Assembly: GCF_000019225.1 (NCBI RefSeq) | Contig: NC_010995.1 | Coordinates: forward strand, 558,001 to 622,000 | DNA length: 64,000 nucleotides | Direction: 5' to 3' | Origin: Cellvibrio japonicus Ueda107 | GTDB taxonomy: Bacteria; Pseudomonadota; Gammaproteobacteria; Pseudomonadales; Cellvibrionaceae | Notes under the pieces: generated by a model | Seen by the model: the letters and a program-made list of their open reading frames with translations, nothing else | What the model was told of the DNA's origin: nothing | Database searches by the model: none | Translations under genes and position numbers: made by a program | Shown: positions 56,655 to 64,000 of the stretch, piece after piece | Layout: each line of letters starts with the position of its first letter | Numbering within the stretch: position 1 is the first letter of the stretch

Positions 56655-59621
56655 ATGTTGAATTTTGCCGGCGTGCCCGCCGAGTTACAGGCTGCCCCCC
56701 AGCACTCTTGGGAGCAGTTCGAGGCCAGTGTCCTCGCCCAGCAACTAACCCACCCGCGCGACCTTTTACCGGCATCCATCTCTGCTGAAACCTTTTCCCT
56801 CCAACTGACCCGCGCCCTGGTCGGCAGTGAATTTATTGCTAAAACCTGCGCTGTTCGCCCGGCATATCTGCTGGAGCAAATAGCGTCCGGCGAGTTATTT
56901 GAGGCCTGGGGTGAAGATGCCTTGGCGCCGTTTGCGGCAGCAATCCAGGCCTGTACTGGCGACAATGAGCTGGATGCCTGTCTGCGCCGTTTTCGCCAGA
57001 AGGCGATGATCCGCCTGATCTGGCGCGACCTGAACCGCCAGGACTCCATGCAAAGCATCACCGCTGAATTGTCGCGTTTTGCAGATACGGCAATTGCGCT
57101 GGCAGCGGATTACCATTACCGCGCCCTGCAGCAGCTTTACGGTACGCCCAGGGGGCGCGAATCGGGTGAAGCCCAGCCGTTTATGGTGCTGGGCATGGGC
57201 AAGCTGGGTGCCGGGGAGCTGAATATCTCCTCGGATATCGACCTGATGTTTACCTTTCCAGAGGGGGGCGAAACCGACCATCCCAGCCGCTCTGTGGGCA
57301 ACCAGGAGTTCTTTGTCAAACTCGGCCAGCGCCTGATCAAAAGCCTGGACACCATAACCGCCGAGGGGTTTGTGTTTCGCGTGGATATGCGCCTGCGTCC
57401 CCACGGCCAGAGCGGCAGCCTGGCGATGAGTTTTGTCGGTATGGAGGATTACTACCAAACCCAGGGGCGCGAGTGGGAGCGCTACGCCATGATCAAGGCG
57501 CGTACCGTGGCGATGGTCGGCGGTGAAGGAGCCGTGCAGCGGGAGCGTGCGCGCCAGCAGTTGCGCAGCCTGTTGCAGCCCTTTACCTATCGCCAGTACA
57601 TCGACTTTTCCGCCATCGAATCCCTGCGTGAAATGAAGGGCTTGATCGCGCGTCAGGTGCAGCGCCGGGGCATGAACCTCGATGTCAAACTGGGCGAGGG
57701 CGGTATTCGCGAAGTCGAGTTCGTGGTGCAGGTATTCCAGCTGATTCGCGGTGGGCGCGATGCGCGCCTGCGCCAGCGCAAGGTGACAGTGTTGCTGCCG
57801 TTCCTGGAACAGGAAAATTACCTGCCGGCCGGCGCCGGCAGCTCGCTGTTGGAGGCCTATATCTTCCTGCGCAATACTGAGCACGCGATCCAGGGCTATC
57901 AGGACAAGCAAACCCAATCCCTGCCTACCGATGCAGTCGGTCAATTGCGCCTGGCCTGGGTGATGGGGTTCGATAGCTGGGAGGCATTTTCCGCGCAATT
58001 GAGCCTCTATCGCCAGCGCGTTAATAGCGAATTCAAGGCGGTGATTGCCGCACCCGATGAGGAAGATTCGGTCGATCAAAAAGCGCTGGATTTCTGGCTG
58101 GGTTTTTGGGAGGGCAGCCTGCAGGGCGAAGATGCGCTCCAGGCACTCCAGGCCCAGGATGTAGAGCAGGCGGAGGCGCTGCTCAAAGCCATTGGCGATT
58201 TGCAGCAAAGTCGCGCCGTTCTCGCGATGCAGGCCAGCAGCCGCTCGCGCCTGGATGCGTTTATCCCGCGCCTGTTGCAAACGCTGTCGCAGCACTCGCT
58301 GGCGGGTAAGCTGGCACCGCTCACCATGGCGCCGGTATTCCAGCGTATCGCCCCCCTGGTTGAGGCCATTGCCAGGCGTTCCGCCTACCTGGTGCTGCTG
58401 GTGGAAAATCCCACCGCGATCCAGCAGCTGGTGCGCCTCTGTGCCGCCAGCCCCTGGATTGCCGACCAATTGGCCCAGTATCCGGCGCTGTTGGACGAAT
58501 TGCTCACACCGGAAAGCCTCTACTCCCCACCGGACAAAGACCAGCTGCGCGACGAACTGCGGCGCGAGGTATTGCGCCTGGGTTGGGACGACCTGGAAGG
58601 CCATATGGAAGCTTTGCGCTATTTCCGTTCCGCCCATGCCTTGCGCGTTGCCGCGAGCGAGGTGAGCGGGACCCTGCCGTTGATGAAAGTCAGTGATTAC
58701 CTCACCTATATTGCCGAAGTCGTGCTGGAGCATGCCCTGCAACTGGCGTGGCAATATATGGTCGCCCGCCACGGCCGCCCGACCCACAGCGATGGCCGGG
58801 TGGATGAAGAGCCGGATTTTGTGGTGATCGGCTATGGCAAGCTGGGGGGCATAGAACTGGGCCATGGTTCAGATCTGGATCTGGTGTTTATCCACAATGC
58901 TGAATCGGCCTGTGAGAGCGATGGCCAGGTAGCTATCGATAACCTCACCTATTACACCCGCCTGGGGCAGCGGATTATCCATATCCTCAATACCCAGACC
59001 ATCTCGGGCAAGCTCTACGAGGTTGATATGCGCCTGCGTCCCTCGGGCAATTCCGGGCTGCTGGTTTCGTCATTGGTGGCCTTTGAAAAGTACCAGATGA
59101 ATGACGCCTGGACCTGGGAGCACCAGGCCCTGGTGCGGGCGCGGGTGGTAGCGGGCAAGGCGTCCCTGGGCAAACAATTCGAGGCGGTACGCTACAAAGT
59201 ATTGACGCGCGCGCGCGATCTGGATGAGCTGCGCCGCGAAGTGGCCGATATGCGGCGCAAGATGCGCGACCAGCTCGGAAGTGGTGCAAAATCCGAGCGT
59301 TTATTTAATTTGAAACAGGATGTCGGAGGTATCGTCGATATTGAATTTATGGTTCAATACGCGGCCTTGGCCTGGGCCTGTCAAGCGCCCGGCATTATCC
59401 AGTACACGGACAACATTCGCATACTCGGATCACTGGAGGAGGCTGGCTTACTCGATGCCGACTCCGTGTCCCATCTGATCGCGGCTTACAAAGCATACCG
59501 ATCCACCGGACACCGCCTCGCGCTACAGCGCCAGGAGGCGGTACTGGAAGGTGAAAATCACTTTGTTGAAGAACGTGCGCAGGTCACAGCGATTTGGGAT
59601 CGCTTGATCGGTCGTCCCTGA
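56655..59621 (+). CDS. glnE: Glutamine synthetase adenylyltransferase/deadenylylase
   Basis: Adds and removes AMP on glutamine synthetase to set its activity by nitrogen status. About 988 residues with duplicated nucleotidyltransferase domains: the first with GMGKLGAGELNISSDIDLMF and VDMRLRPHGQSG (deadenylylation), the second with GYGKLGGIELGHGSDLDLVF and VDMRLRPSGNSG (adenylylation), joined by helical regions. Length and order fit GlnE. The ATG at 56655 follows AGGA; a TTG at 56634 is also in frame. ilvE follows 26 nt later, a pairing also found in pseudomonads. Confidence 0.97.
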   Translation: MLNFAGVPAELQAAPQHSWEQFEASVLAQQLTHPRDLLPASISAETFSLQLTRALVGSEFIAKTCAVRPAYLLEQIASGELFEAWGEDALAPFAAAIQACTGDNELDACLRRFRQKAMIRLIWRDLNRQDSMQSITAELSRFADTAIALAADYHYRALQQLYGTPRGRESGEAQPFMVLGMGKLGAGELNISSDIDLMFTFPEGGETDHPSRSVGNQEFFVKLGQRLIKSLDTITAEGFVFRVDMRLRPHGQSGSLAMSFVGMEDYYQTQGREWERYAMIKARTVAMVGGEGAVQRERARQQLRSLLQPFTYRQYIDFSAIESLREMKGLIARQVQRRGMNLDVKLGEGGIREVEFVVQVFQLIRGGRDARLRQRKVTVLLPFLEQENYLPAGAGSSLLEAYIFLRNTEHAIQGYQDKQTQSLPTDAVGQLRLAWVMGFDSWEAFSAQLSLYRQRVNSEFKAVIAAPDEEDSVDQKALDFWLGFWEGSLQGEDALQALQAQDVEQAEALLKAIGDLQQSRAVLAMQASSRSRLDAFIPRLLQTLSQHSLAGKLAPLTMAPVFQRIAPLVEAIARRSAYLVLLVENPTAIQQLVRLCAASPWIADQLAQYPALLDELLTPESLYSPPDKDQLRDELRREVLRLGWDDLEGHMEALRYFRSAHALRVAASEVSGTLPLMKVSDYLTYIAEVVLEHALQLAWQYMVARHGRPTHSDGRVDEEPDFVVIGYGKLGGIELGHGSDLDLVFIHNAESACESDGQVAIDNLTYYTRLGQRIIHILNTQTISGKLYEVDMRLRPSGNSGLLVSSLVAFEKYQMNDAWTWEHQALVRARVVAGKASLGKQFEAVRYKVLTRARDLDELRREVADMRRKMRDQLGSGAKSERLFNLKQDVGGIVDIEFMVQYAALAWACQAPGIIQYTDNIRILGSLEEAGLLDADSVSHLIAAYKAYRSTGHRLALQRQEAVLEGENHFVEERAQVTAIWDRLIGRP

Positions 59622-59647
59622 TTACACAGATTTTTTTGGAGTTAGCT

Positions 59648-60577
59648 ATGTCTTTTGCCGATCGCGACGGCGTTATATGGCTCGATGGTGAACTCATTCC
59701 CTGGCGCGATGCCAAGGTTCATGTTTTAACCCACACACTGCACTATGGCATGGGCGTCTTTGAAGGTGTGCGCGCCTACAAAAGCGACAGCCTGGGCACC
59801 AGCATCTTCCGCTTGAAAGAACACACTGACCGCCTGTTCCGCTCCGCGCACATCATGCGCATGAAAATGCCTTTCACCAAAGATGTGGTGAACGAGGCGC
59901 ACAAACTGGTGGTGCGCGAAAACCAGCTGGCCGAGGCCTACCTGCGCCCCATGGCGTTCTACGGTTCCGAGGGCATGGGCCTGCGCGCCGATAACCTCAA
60001 GGTGCATGTCATGGTTGCCGCCTGGAACTGGCCATCCTATATGTCACCGGAAGCGCGCGACATGGGCATCCGTATCCGCACTTCCAGCTACACCCGCCAC
60101 CATGTGAATATCTCCATGTGTAAGGCGAAAGCGAATGGACACTACATCAACTCGCTGCTGGCCCTGCAAGAAGCGCTGGATAGCGGCTGTGAAGAGGCCC
60201 TGCTGCTGGACAATGAGGGGTATGTGGCCGAGGGCAGCGGTGAAAACTTCTTCCTGGTGCGCGATGGTGTTATCTACACCCCGGAGCTGACCTCCTGCCT
60301 GGATGGTATTACGCGCAACACCATTTTCCATCTGGCAACCGAATGCGGTTACACCATCCGTGAAAAACGCATTACCCGCGATGAGGTCTATGTCGCCGAT
60401 GAAGCTTTCTTCACCGGCACCGCTGCCGAGGTATTGCCTATCCGTGAACTGGATGGTCGCGTGATTGGCGAAGGCCGCCGTGGCCCGGTTACCACTCGCC
60501 TGCAGGATCTGTACTTTAAATCGGTACGCGGCGAACTGGAAAACCACACCGACTGGCTCTCACCGGTCGCTGGTTAA
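59648..60577 (+). CDS. ilvE: Branched-chain amino acid aminotransferase
   Basis: PLP enzyme for the last step of valine, leucine and isoleucine synthesis, class IV fold. 309 residues: starts MSFADRDGVIWLDGELIPW, with HTLHYGMGVFEGVRAY, the PLP Lys in CKANGHYINSLLA-type context (CKAKANGHYINS), LLLDNEGYVAEGSGEN and FFTGTAAEVLPI. The ATG at 59648 has TTGGAGTTAGCT before it; the frame upstream overlaps glnE and is rejected. It is cotranscribed with glnE and ended by the terminator at 60601. ilvD is 34 kb away. Confidence 0.97.
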   Translation: MSFADRDGVIWLDGELIPWRDAKVHVLTHTLHYGMGVFEGVRAYKSDSLGTSIFRLKEHTDRLFRSAHIMRMKMPFTKDVVNEAHKLVVRENQLAEAYLRPMAFYGSEGMGLRADNLKVHVMVAAWNWPSYMSPEARDMGIRIRTSSYTRHHVNISMCKAKANGHYINSLLALQEALDSGCEEALLLDNEGYVAEGSGENFFLVRDGVIYTPELTSCLDGITRNTIFHLATECGYTIREKRITRDEVYVADEAFFTGTAAEVLPIRELDGRVIGEGRRGPVTTRLQDLYFKSVRGELENHTDWLSPVAG

Positions 60578-60600
60578 TTGCTTCGTCGGATATTGTGTCG

Positions 60601-60635
60601 ACAACAACGGAGCCCACTGGCTCCGTTGTTGTTTT
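60601..60635 (+). terminator. Strong terminator after ilvE
   Basis: A perfect 14-bp stem ACAACAACGGAGCC / GGCTCCGTTGTTGT with a CACT loop and TTT after it. It lies 23 nt past the ilvE stop. Confidence 0.9.
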
Positions 60636-60651
60636 ATCCACCGGGACCTCA

Positions 60652-61725
60652 ATGACTATGGATTTTCCCGCGTCTCTTAAGGCTATTCGCACCATTTTGA
60701 TTGTCGGCCCGGCCTGGATCGGCGACATGATGATGGCGCAGTCGCTGTTTATCCTGCTCAAGCGCCGCAACCCCCAGGTAAAACTCCACCTGCTGGCTTC
60801 CGCCTGGACCCGCCCCCTGGTGGCGGCTATGCCCGAGATCGATGAAGTGATCGACATGCCGTTCGGGCATGGGCAGCTTGACGTGATGGCGCGCTACCGC
60901 CTGGGCAAGTCCCTGGCCGACCGGGGCTATGACCAGGCTATCCTGCTGCCCAATTCGTTTAAGTCTGCCCTGGTTCCTTTTTTTGCCGGCATTCCCCTGC
61001 GCACCGGCTGGCGTGGAGAGATGCGCTACGGCCTGCTGAATGACTGGCGCCCGCTCGACAAAAAACGTTATCCGCTGATGGTGCAGCGCTACCTGGCCCT
61101 GGCCTATGCGCGGGATGCGGCCCTGCCAGCCGATTTCCCCTATCCGCAATTGCAGCTGGACCCGTCCCGGCGCCAACCGCTATTAACAAAGTTCGCCTTG
61201 CACTTGAATCGGCCGCTCCTGATACTCTGCCCCGGCGCCGAGTACGGCTCTGCCAAGCGCTGGCCCGAGGCCTATTACGCCACTGTCGCCGCGCAAAGAA
61301 TCCGCGCCGGATGGCAAGTGTGGCTGCTGGGTTCAGCTAAGGATCAGCCAGTGGCAGAGACAATCCGCGACCAATTGCCGCCAACACTCCAGGTGCATAT
61401 GAATAACCTGGCCGGGCGCACTAACCTGGGCGAGGCGATCGCCTTGATGGCCTGTGCCGATGCGGTACTCAGTAATGATTCCGGATTGATGCACATCGCG
61501 GCGGCGCTAAACCGTCCGCTGGTGGTGGTCTTCGGTTCTACCTCACCGGAGCACACCCCGCCACTGTCACAGCGGGTGCGCGTGGTGACGAATACCCTGG
61601 AGTGCTCGCCCTGTTTTGAACGCGAATGCCCCCTGGGACATCACAAATGCCTGCGCGAACTGAAACCGGCACAGGTGCAGGCCGAGCTGGATGAATTGCT
61701 GGCAAGTCCGGCAACGGTTTCATAA
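60652..61725 (+). CDS. waaF: ADP-heptose:LPS heptosyltransferase II
   Basis: Adds the second heptose to the inner core of lipopolysaccharide at the inner leaflet. About 357 residues, GT9 family: N-terminal ILIVGPAWIGDMMMAQSLF, then the donor-binding C-terminal part (LCPGAEYGSAKRWP; NLAGRTNLGEAIALMACADAVLSNDSGLMHIAAAL; FGSTSPEHTPP). The ATG at 60652 follows GGGA; a second ATG at 60658 is two codons on. It starts the LPS-core cluster and is 20 nt before the next gene. Confidence 0.94.
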   Translation: MTMDFPASLKAIRTILIVGPAWIGDMMMAQSLFILLKRRNPQVKLHLLASAWTRPLVAAMPEIDEVIDMPFGHGQLDVMARYRLGKSLADRGYDQAILLPNSFKSALVPFFAGIPLRTGWRGEMRYGLLNDWRPLDKKRYPLMVQRYLALAYARDAALPADFPYPQLQLDPSRRQPLLTKFALHLNRPLLILCPGAEYGSAKRWPEAYYATVAAQRIRAGWQVWLLGSAKDQPVAETIRDQLPPTLQVHMNNLAGRTNLGEAIALMACADAVLSNDSGLMHIAAALNRPLVVVFGSTSPEHTPPLSQRVRVVTNTLECSPCFERECPLGHHKCLRELKPAQVQAELDELLASPATVS

Positions 61726-61745
61726 CCCCTGATAATGGATGGCCT

Positions 61746-62591
61746 GTGCAGTCTGATTTCCAACAGCGATTAATCCTGCGCGATGAACTGCAAACCCTGT
61801 GGCAGGGGCAGGACATTTTTGCCCTGGTGCAGCAGCTGGACGGAGACCTGGTGCGCGATGTGCCCGGTCGGCAGACCCTGCGCTTTACCCTCAATGGCAA
61901 GGCTTATTACTGCAAGCGGCACACCGGGGTTGGCTGGGGTGAAATCCTCAAAAACCTGTTATCCCTGCGCCTGCCGGTGATTAGCGCACGCAGCGAATGG
62001 CTCGCGCTCAACCGACTGGCTGAACTCCAGGTGCCGAGTCTGGAGCCTGTGGCCTATGGTGAGCGCGGCAGCAATCCGGCAACACGCATTTCGTTTATTG
62101 TCACGCGCGAATTGGCAGGTAAGGTACAACTGGATGATTACCTGCGCGCGCATCCCCGGCTCGCGCCAAAGGAACGGCGTTGCCTGCTGGATGCCGTAGC
62201 CCATATCGCCCGCCAGATTCACCGCAACGGTATTAACCATCGCGACCTCTACCTGTGTCATTTCCTGCTCGATACCGACTCCCTGGCATCCTGGCGCACC
62301 GGCGCGGGGCAGGTGCAATTGTTCCTGGTCGATTTGCATCGCGCCCAGTTGCGTGCCCGCGTGCCGCGTCGCTGGCAGGTGAAAGACCTGGCCAGTATTT
62401 ATTTTTCGGCCATGGACCTGGGGGTGACCCAGCGGGATATCTGGCGTTTTCTGCAGGTTTACTTTGATCAACCCCTGGCTGTGGTTGTGCACCAGCAGCG
62501 CGATTTGCTGGCGGCTGTAGCGCGGCGGGCGGACAAGTTATATCGGCGCGAGCAGCGTTTGCGCGCGCGTGGGCAGCGAGGCCAGGTATGA
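61746..62591 (+). CDS. waaP: Lipopolysaccharide core heptose kinase, WaaP/RfaP type
   Basis: Phosphorylates heptose I of the LPS inner core, important for outer-membrane stability. 281 residues with a protein-kinase-like fold: GKAYYCKRHTGVGWGEILKN (with the ATP-site Lys region), catalytic loop NHRDLYLCHFLL (Asp in HRD) and metal motif VDLHRAQ. These are signatures of the WaaP/InaA group. The start is GTG 61746. The gene overlaps the following glycosyltransferase by 4 nt, implying one operon. Confidence 0.92.
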   Translation: MQSDFQQRLILRDELQTLWQGQDIFALVQQLDGDLVRDVPGRQTLRFTLNGKAYYCKRHTGVGWGEILKNLLSLRLPVISARSEWLALNRLAELQVPSLEPVAYGERGSNPATRISFIVTRELAGKVQLDDYLRAHPRLAPKERRCLLDAVAHIARQIHRNGINHRDLYLCHFLLDTDSLASWRTGAGQVQLFLVDLHRAQLRARVPRRWQVKDLASIYFSAMDLGVTQRDIWRFLQVYFDQPLAVVVHQQRDLLAAVARRADKLYRREQRLRARGQRGQV

Positions 62592-63718
62592 AACTCGCCT
62601 TTACCCTGTTCCACTATTTTCCCTACGGCGGCCTGGAGCGGGACATGCTCGCCATGGCGCGCACCTGTAAGGCGCGCGGTCACCAGGTCACTATTTACAC
62701 CCAGCGCTGGGCGGGTGAACTGCCGGCGGATATTCCCGTGCAGCTGGTGCCGGTGAGGGCCCTGAGCAACCATGGGCGCGCGCGCGAGTTTGCCCGGCGT
62801 TTTATGGCTTTGCGCCACCAACAAACCATAGACCTGGTGGTGGGTTTCAATAAAATGCCAGGCCTTGATGTGTACTACGCGGCAGATACCTGTTTTGCAC
62901 AAAAGGTGTATGAAGGGCGCCATTGGCTATACCGCTTCAGCGGCCGCAGCCGCGCTTACCTGGACTTGGAAAATGCGGTATTCGCGCCTGCCAGTAGCAC
63001 ACAGATCCTGTTGATTGCACCAGCGCAGAAAGCGGCGTTCCAGCGCTATTACCAAACACCGGACGTCCGCCTGCATAGGTTGCCGCCGGGCATCCGGCGC
63101 GATCGGGTGATGCCGGCGGATTACGCCATACAGCGTGAACAGGGGCGCGCCGCTTTAGGGGCGGCACCGGATACCCTGGTGCTGTTGGCGGTGGGGTCGG
63201 ACTTTGCGCGCAAGGGCTTGTCGCGCACGATCAAAGCGATGGCTGCCCTGCCGCCCGATATACGGGCGCGCACTCGCCTGTGGGTTGCCGGGCAGGATGA
63301 TGCGACTTCCGCGGTGCGCCTTGCCGGTCAGTTGGGCATCGCCAGCCAGGTGCAGGTGCTGGGTGCGCGCGATGATGTGGCGCAGTTGATGTGGAGCGCC
63401 GATATGCTGTTGCATCCGGCACACAGCGAGGCGGCGGGTGCGGTATTGCTGGAGGCCATGGTAGCGGGCCTGCCGGTGATCGCGACAGCGGTTTGCGGCT
63501 ACGCGCCTTACATTGCGCAGTGGCAACTGGGTAAGGTGATTGCGGATGGCGATACACAGCTGGCCGATGCCATTGTGGACATCGCCGCGCAAGATCGCGC
63601 GCACTGGCTTGCGCGAGCCCGGGATTTCATTGCCCATGGAGATGTTTTTTCGATGATGGATCACGCTGTGGCTATCATCGAGTCGATGGGGACAGGCAAG
63701 CTTTCGGATAGGTTGTAG
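62588..63718 (+). CDS. waaG: LPS core glycosyltransferase, WaaG type (GT4)
   Basis: 376 residues; GT-B fold of family GT4. N-terminal MKLAFTLFHYFPYGGLERD, C-terminal donor site with LLAVGSDFARKGLSR and EAAGAVLLEAMVAGLPVIAT, which carries the E-x7-E motif. WaaG transfers the first outer-core hexose onto heptose II. It begins inside the WaaP stop (ATGA), and an O-antigen-ligase-like gene follows 9 nt later. Assignment rests on sequence pattern and cluster context; other hexosyltransferases of the same family are possible. Confidence 0.9.
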   Translation: MKLAFTLFHYFPYGGLERDMLAMARTCKARGHQVTIYTQRWAGELPADIPVQLVPVRALSNHGRAREFARRFMALRHQQTIDLVVGFNKMPGLDVYYAADTCFAQKVYEGRHWLYRFSGRSRAYLDLENAVFAPASSTQILLIAPAQKAAFQRYYQTPDVRLHRLPPGIRRDRVMPADYAIQREQGRAALGAAPDTLVLLAVGSDFARKGLSRTIKAMAALPPDIRARTRLWVAGQDDATSAVRLAGQLGIASQVQVLGARDDVAQLMWSADMLLHPAHSEAAGAVLLEAMVAGLPVIATAVCGYAPYIAQWQLGKVIADGDTQLADAIVDIAAQDRAHWLARARDFIAHGDVFSMMDHAVAIIESMGTGKLSDRL

Positions 63719-63727
63719 AGAGTGACT

Positions 63728-64000
63728 ATGTTAGCAAACGTTGTTTCCCGCACCCGGCGCGAAGCCTTCTGCCTGAAGTGGGCGGCGCTGGGGGTGTATT
63801 TGTTTCTCTCGGCGTTTTTCTGGGCCTCGGGGCCGGCGCCCTTGCGCGGTATTTTTTACCTGTTCCTGCTCCTGCCTTTCCTGGCGGTATTGCCGTGGCG
63901 GCGCTGGCGCCTGGATGAGTACGGTGGTTATTTCACCTTGTCTGCCCTGGTGTTTGCCGCTTACTCAGTTGCTGCATCGCTCTGGGGACGGCCGGAGGAT
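63728..64000 (+). CDS. Start of an O-antigen-ligase-like membrane protein (cut by window edge)
   Basis: 91 residues are visible: MLANVVSRTRREAFCLKW, then at least two or three membrane helices (AALGVYLFLSAFFWAS; IFYLFLLLPFLAVLPW; FTLSALVFAAYSVAASLW). Position after waaF-waaP-waaG and a multi-helix start suggest a WaaL-like O-antigen ligase, but the diagnostic periplasmic loop lies beyond the edge. The ATG has GAGAG before it. Confidence 0.65.
   Translation, partial: MLANVVSRTRREAFCLKWAALGVYLFLSAFFWASGPAPLRGIFYLFLLLPFLAVLPWRRWRLDEYGGYFTLSALVFAAYSVAASLWGRPED

Noticed and set aside
56895..58865. Long 656-codon open frame antisense to glnE
   Set aside because: It lies wholly opposite a clear glnE; its product is low-complexity, Gln/His/Ala-rich, with no family match. 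High-GC third-position bias explains it.

Overview
The window looks like chromosomal DNA of a plant-polysaccharide-degrading gammaproteobacterium, most probably Cellvibrio japonicus (old name Pseudomonas fluorescens subsp. cellulosa) or a very close relative. The reasons are Pseudomonas-like housekeeping neighbourhoods (rplU-rpmA-obgE-proB, rppH-ptsP-lgt-thyA-folA, glnE-ilvE-waaF), moderate to high GC, many secreted or lipid-anchored carbohydrate enzymes with Ser-rich linkers, and a family GH53 galactanase whose catalytic glutamates count to residues 161 and 270, the positions I recall being published for GalA of that organism. No rRNA, tRNA, CRISPR array, insertion sequence or prophage was seen.

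Layout. 1-5.0 kb: the start of leuS (running off the left edge), a small divergent protein, a secreted esterase and a subtilisin-like protease with an amylase-type C-terminal module. 5.3-8.6 kb: rplU-rpmA, obgE, proB. 8.6-10.6 kb: a large Ig-like lipoprotein. 10.9-18.2 kb: rlmI, a HAD phosphatase, rppH-ptsP-lgt-thyA-folA. 18.5-23.7 kb: a six-gene TonB2-type energy-transduction operon (DUF3450, TtpC-like, ExbB, ExbD, TonB, TPR). 23.8-31 kb, all minus strand: ilvD, a GNAT, argA, argE, pit and its DUF47 partner. 31-38.3 kb: a stand-alone GspE/PilB-like ATPase, a GST, and Tat genes (tatA on plus, tatBC on minus) flanking a Tat-exported PhoX/DUF839 protein and a PEP-CTERM protein, then a TauE/SafE permease.

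38.4-56.5 kb is the accessory core: a galactan-utilisation locus with three GH53 endo-galactanases (one secreted, one lipoprotein, one resembling the characterised GalA), a GH2 lipoprotein beta-galactosidase and a TonB-dependent receptor. It is interrupted by a 7.3-kb gene for a 2434-residue protein (carbohydrate-binding-like domain, SpvB, FG-GAP repeats, RHS core, toxin-like tip) and a small candidate immunity gene. Endo-galactanases outside the cell, a TonB receptor in the outer membrane and a lipid-anchored exo-enzyme would together import and trim beta-1,4-galactan; the TonB2 operon at 18.5 kb could supply energy for such receptors (inference).

56.6-64 kb: glnE-ilvE, then a lipopolysaccharide-core cluster (waaF, a WaaP-type kinase, a WaaG-type glycosyltransferase and the start of an O-antigen-ligase-like membrane protein) running off the right edge.

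The most unusual items are the CBM-SpvB-FG-GAP-RHS protein with its low-GC tip and neighbour, the protease carrying an amylase-like tail, the Tat genes surrounding a Tat substrate and a PEP-CTERM protein, and shared non-coding motifs before the galactan transcription units and before the TonB2 operon and the protease.
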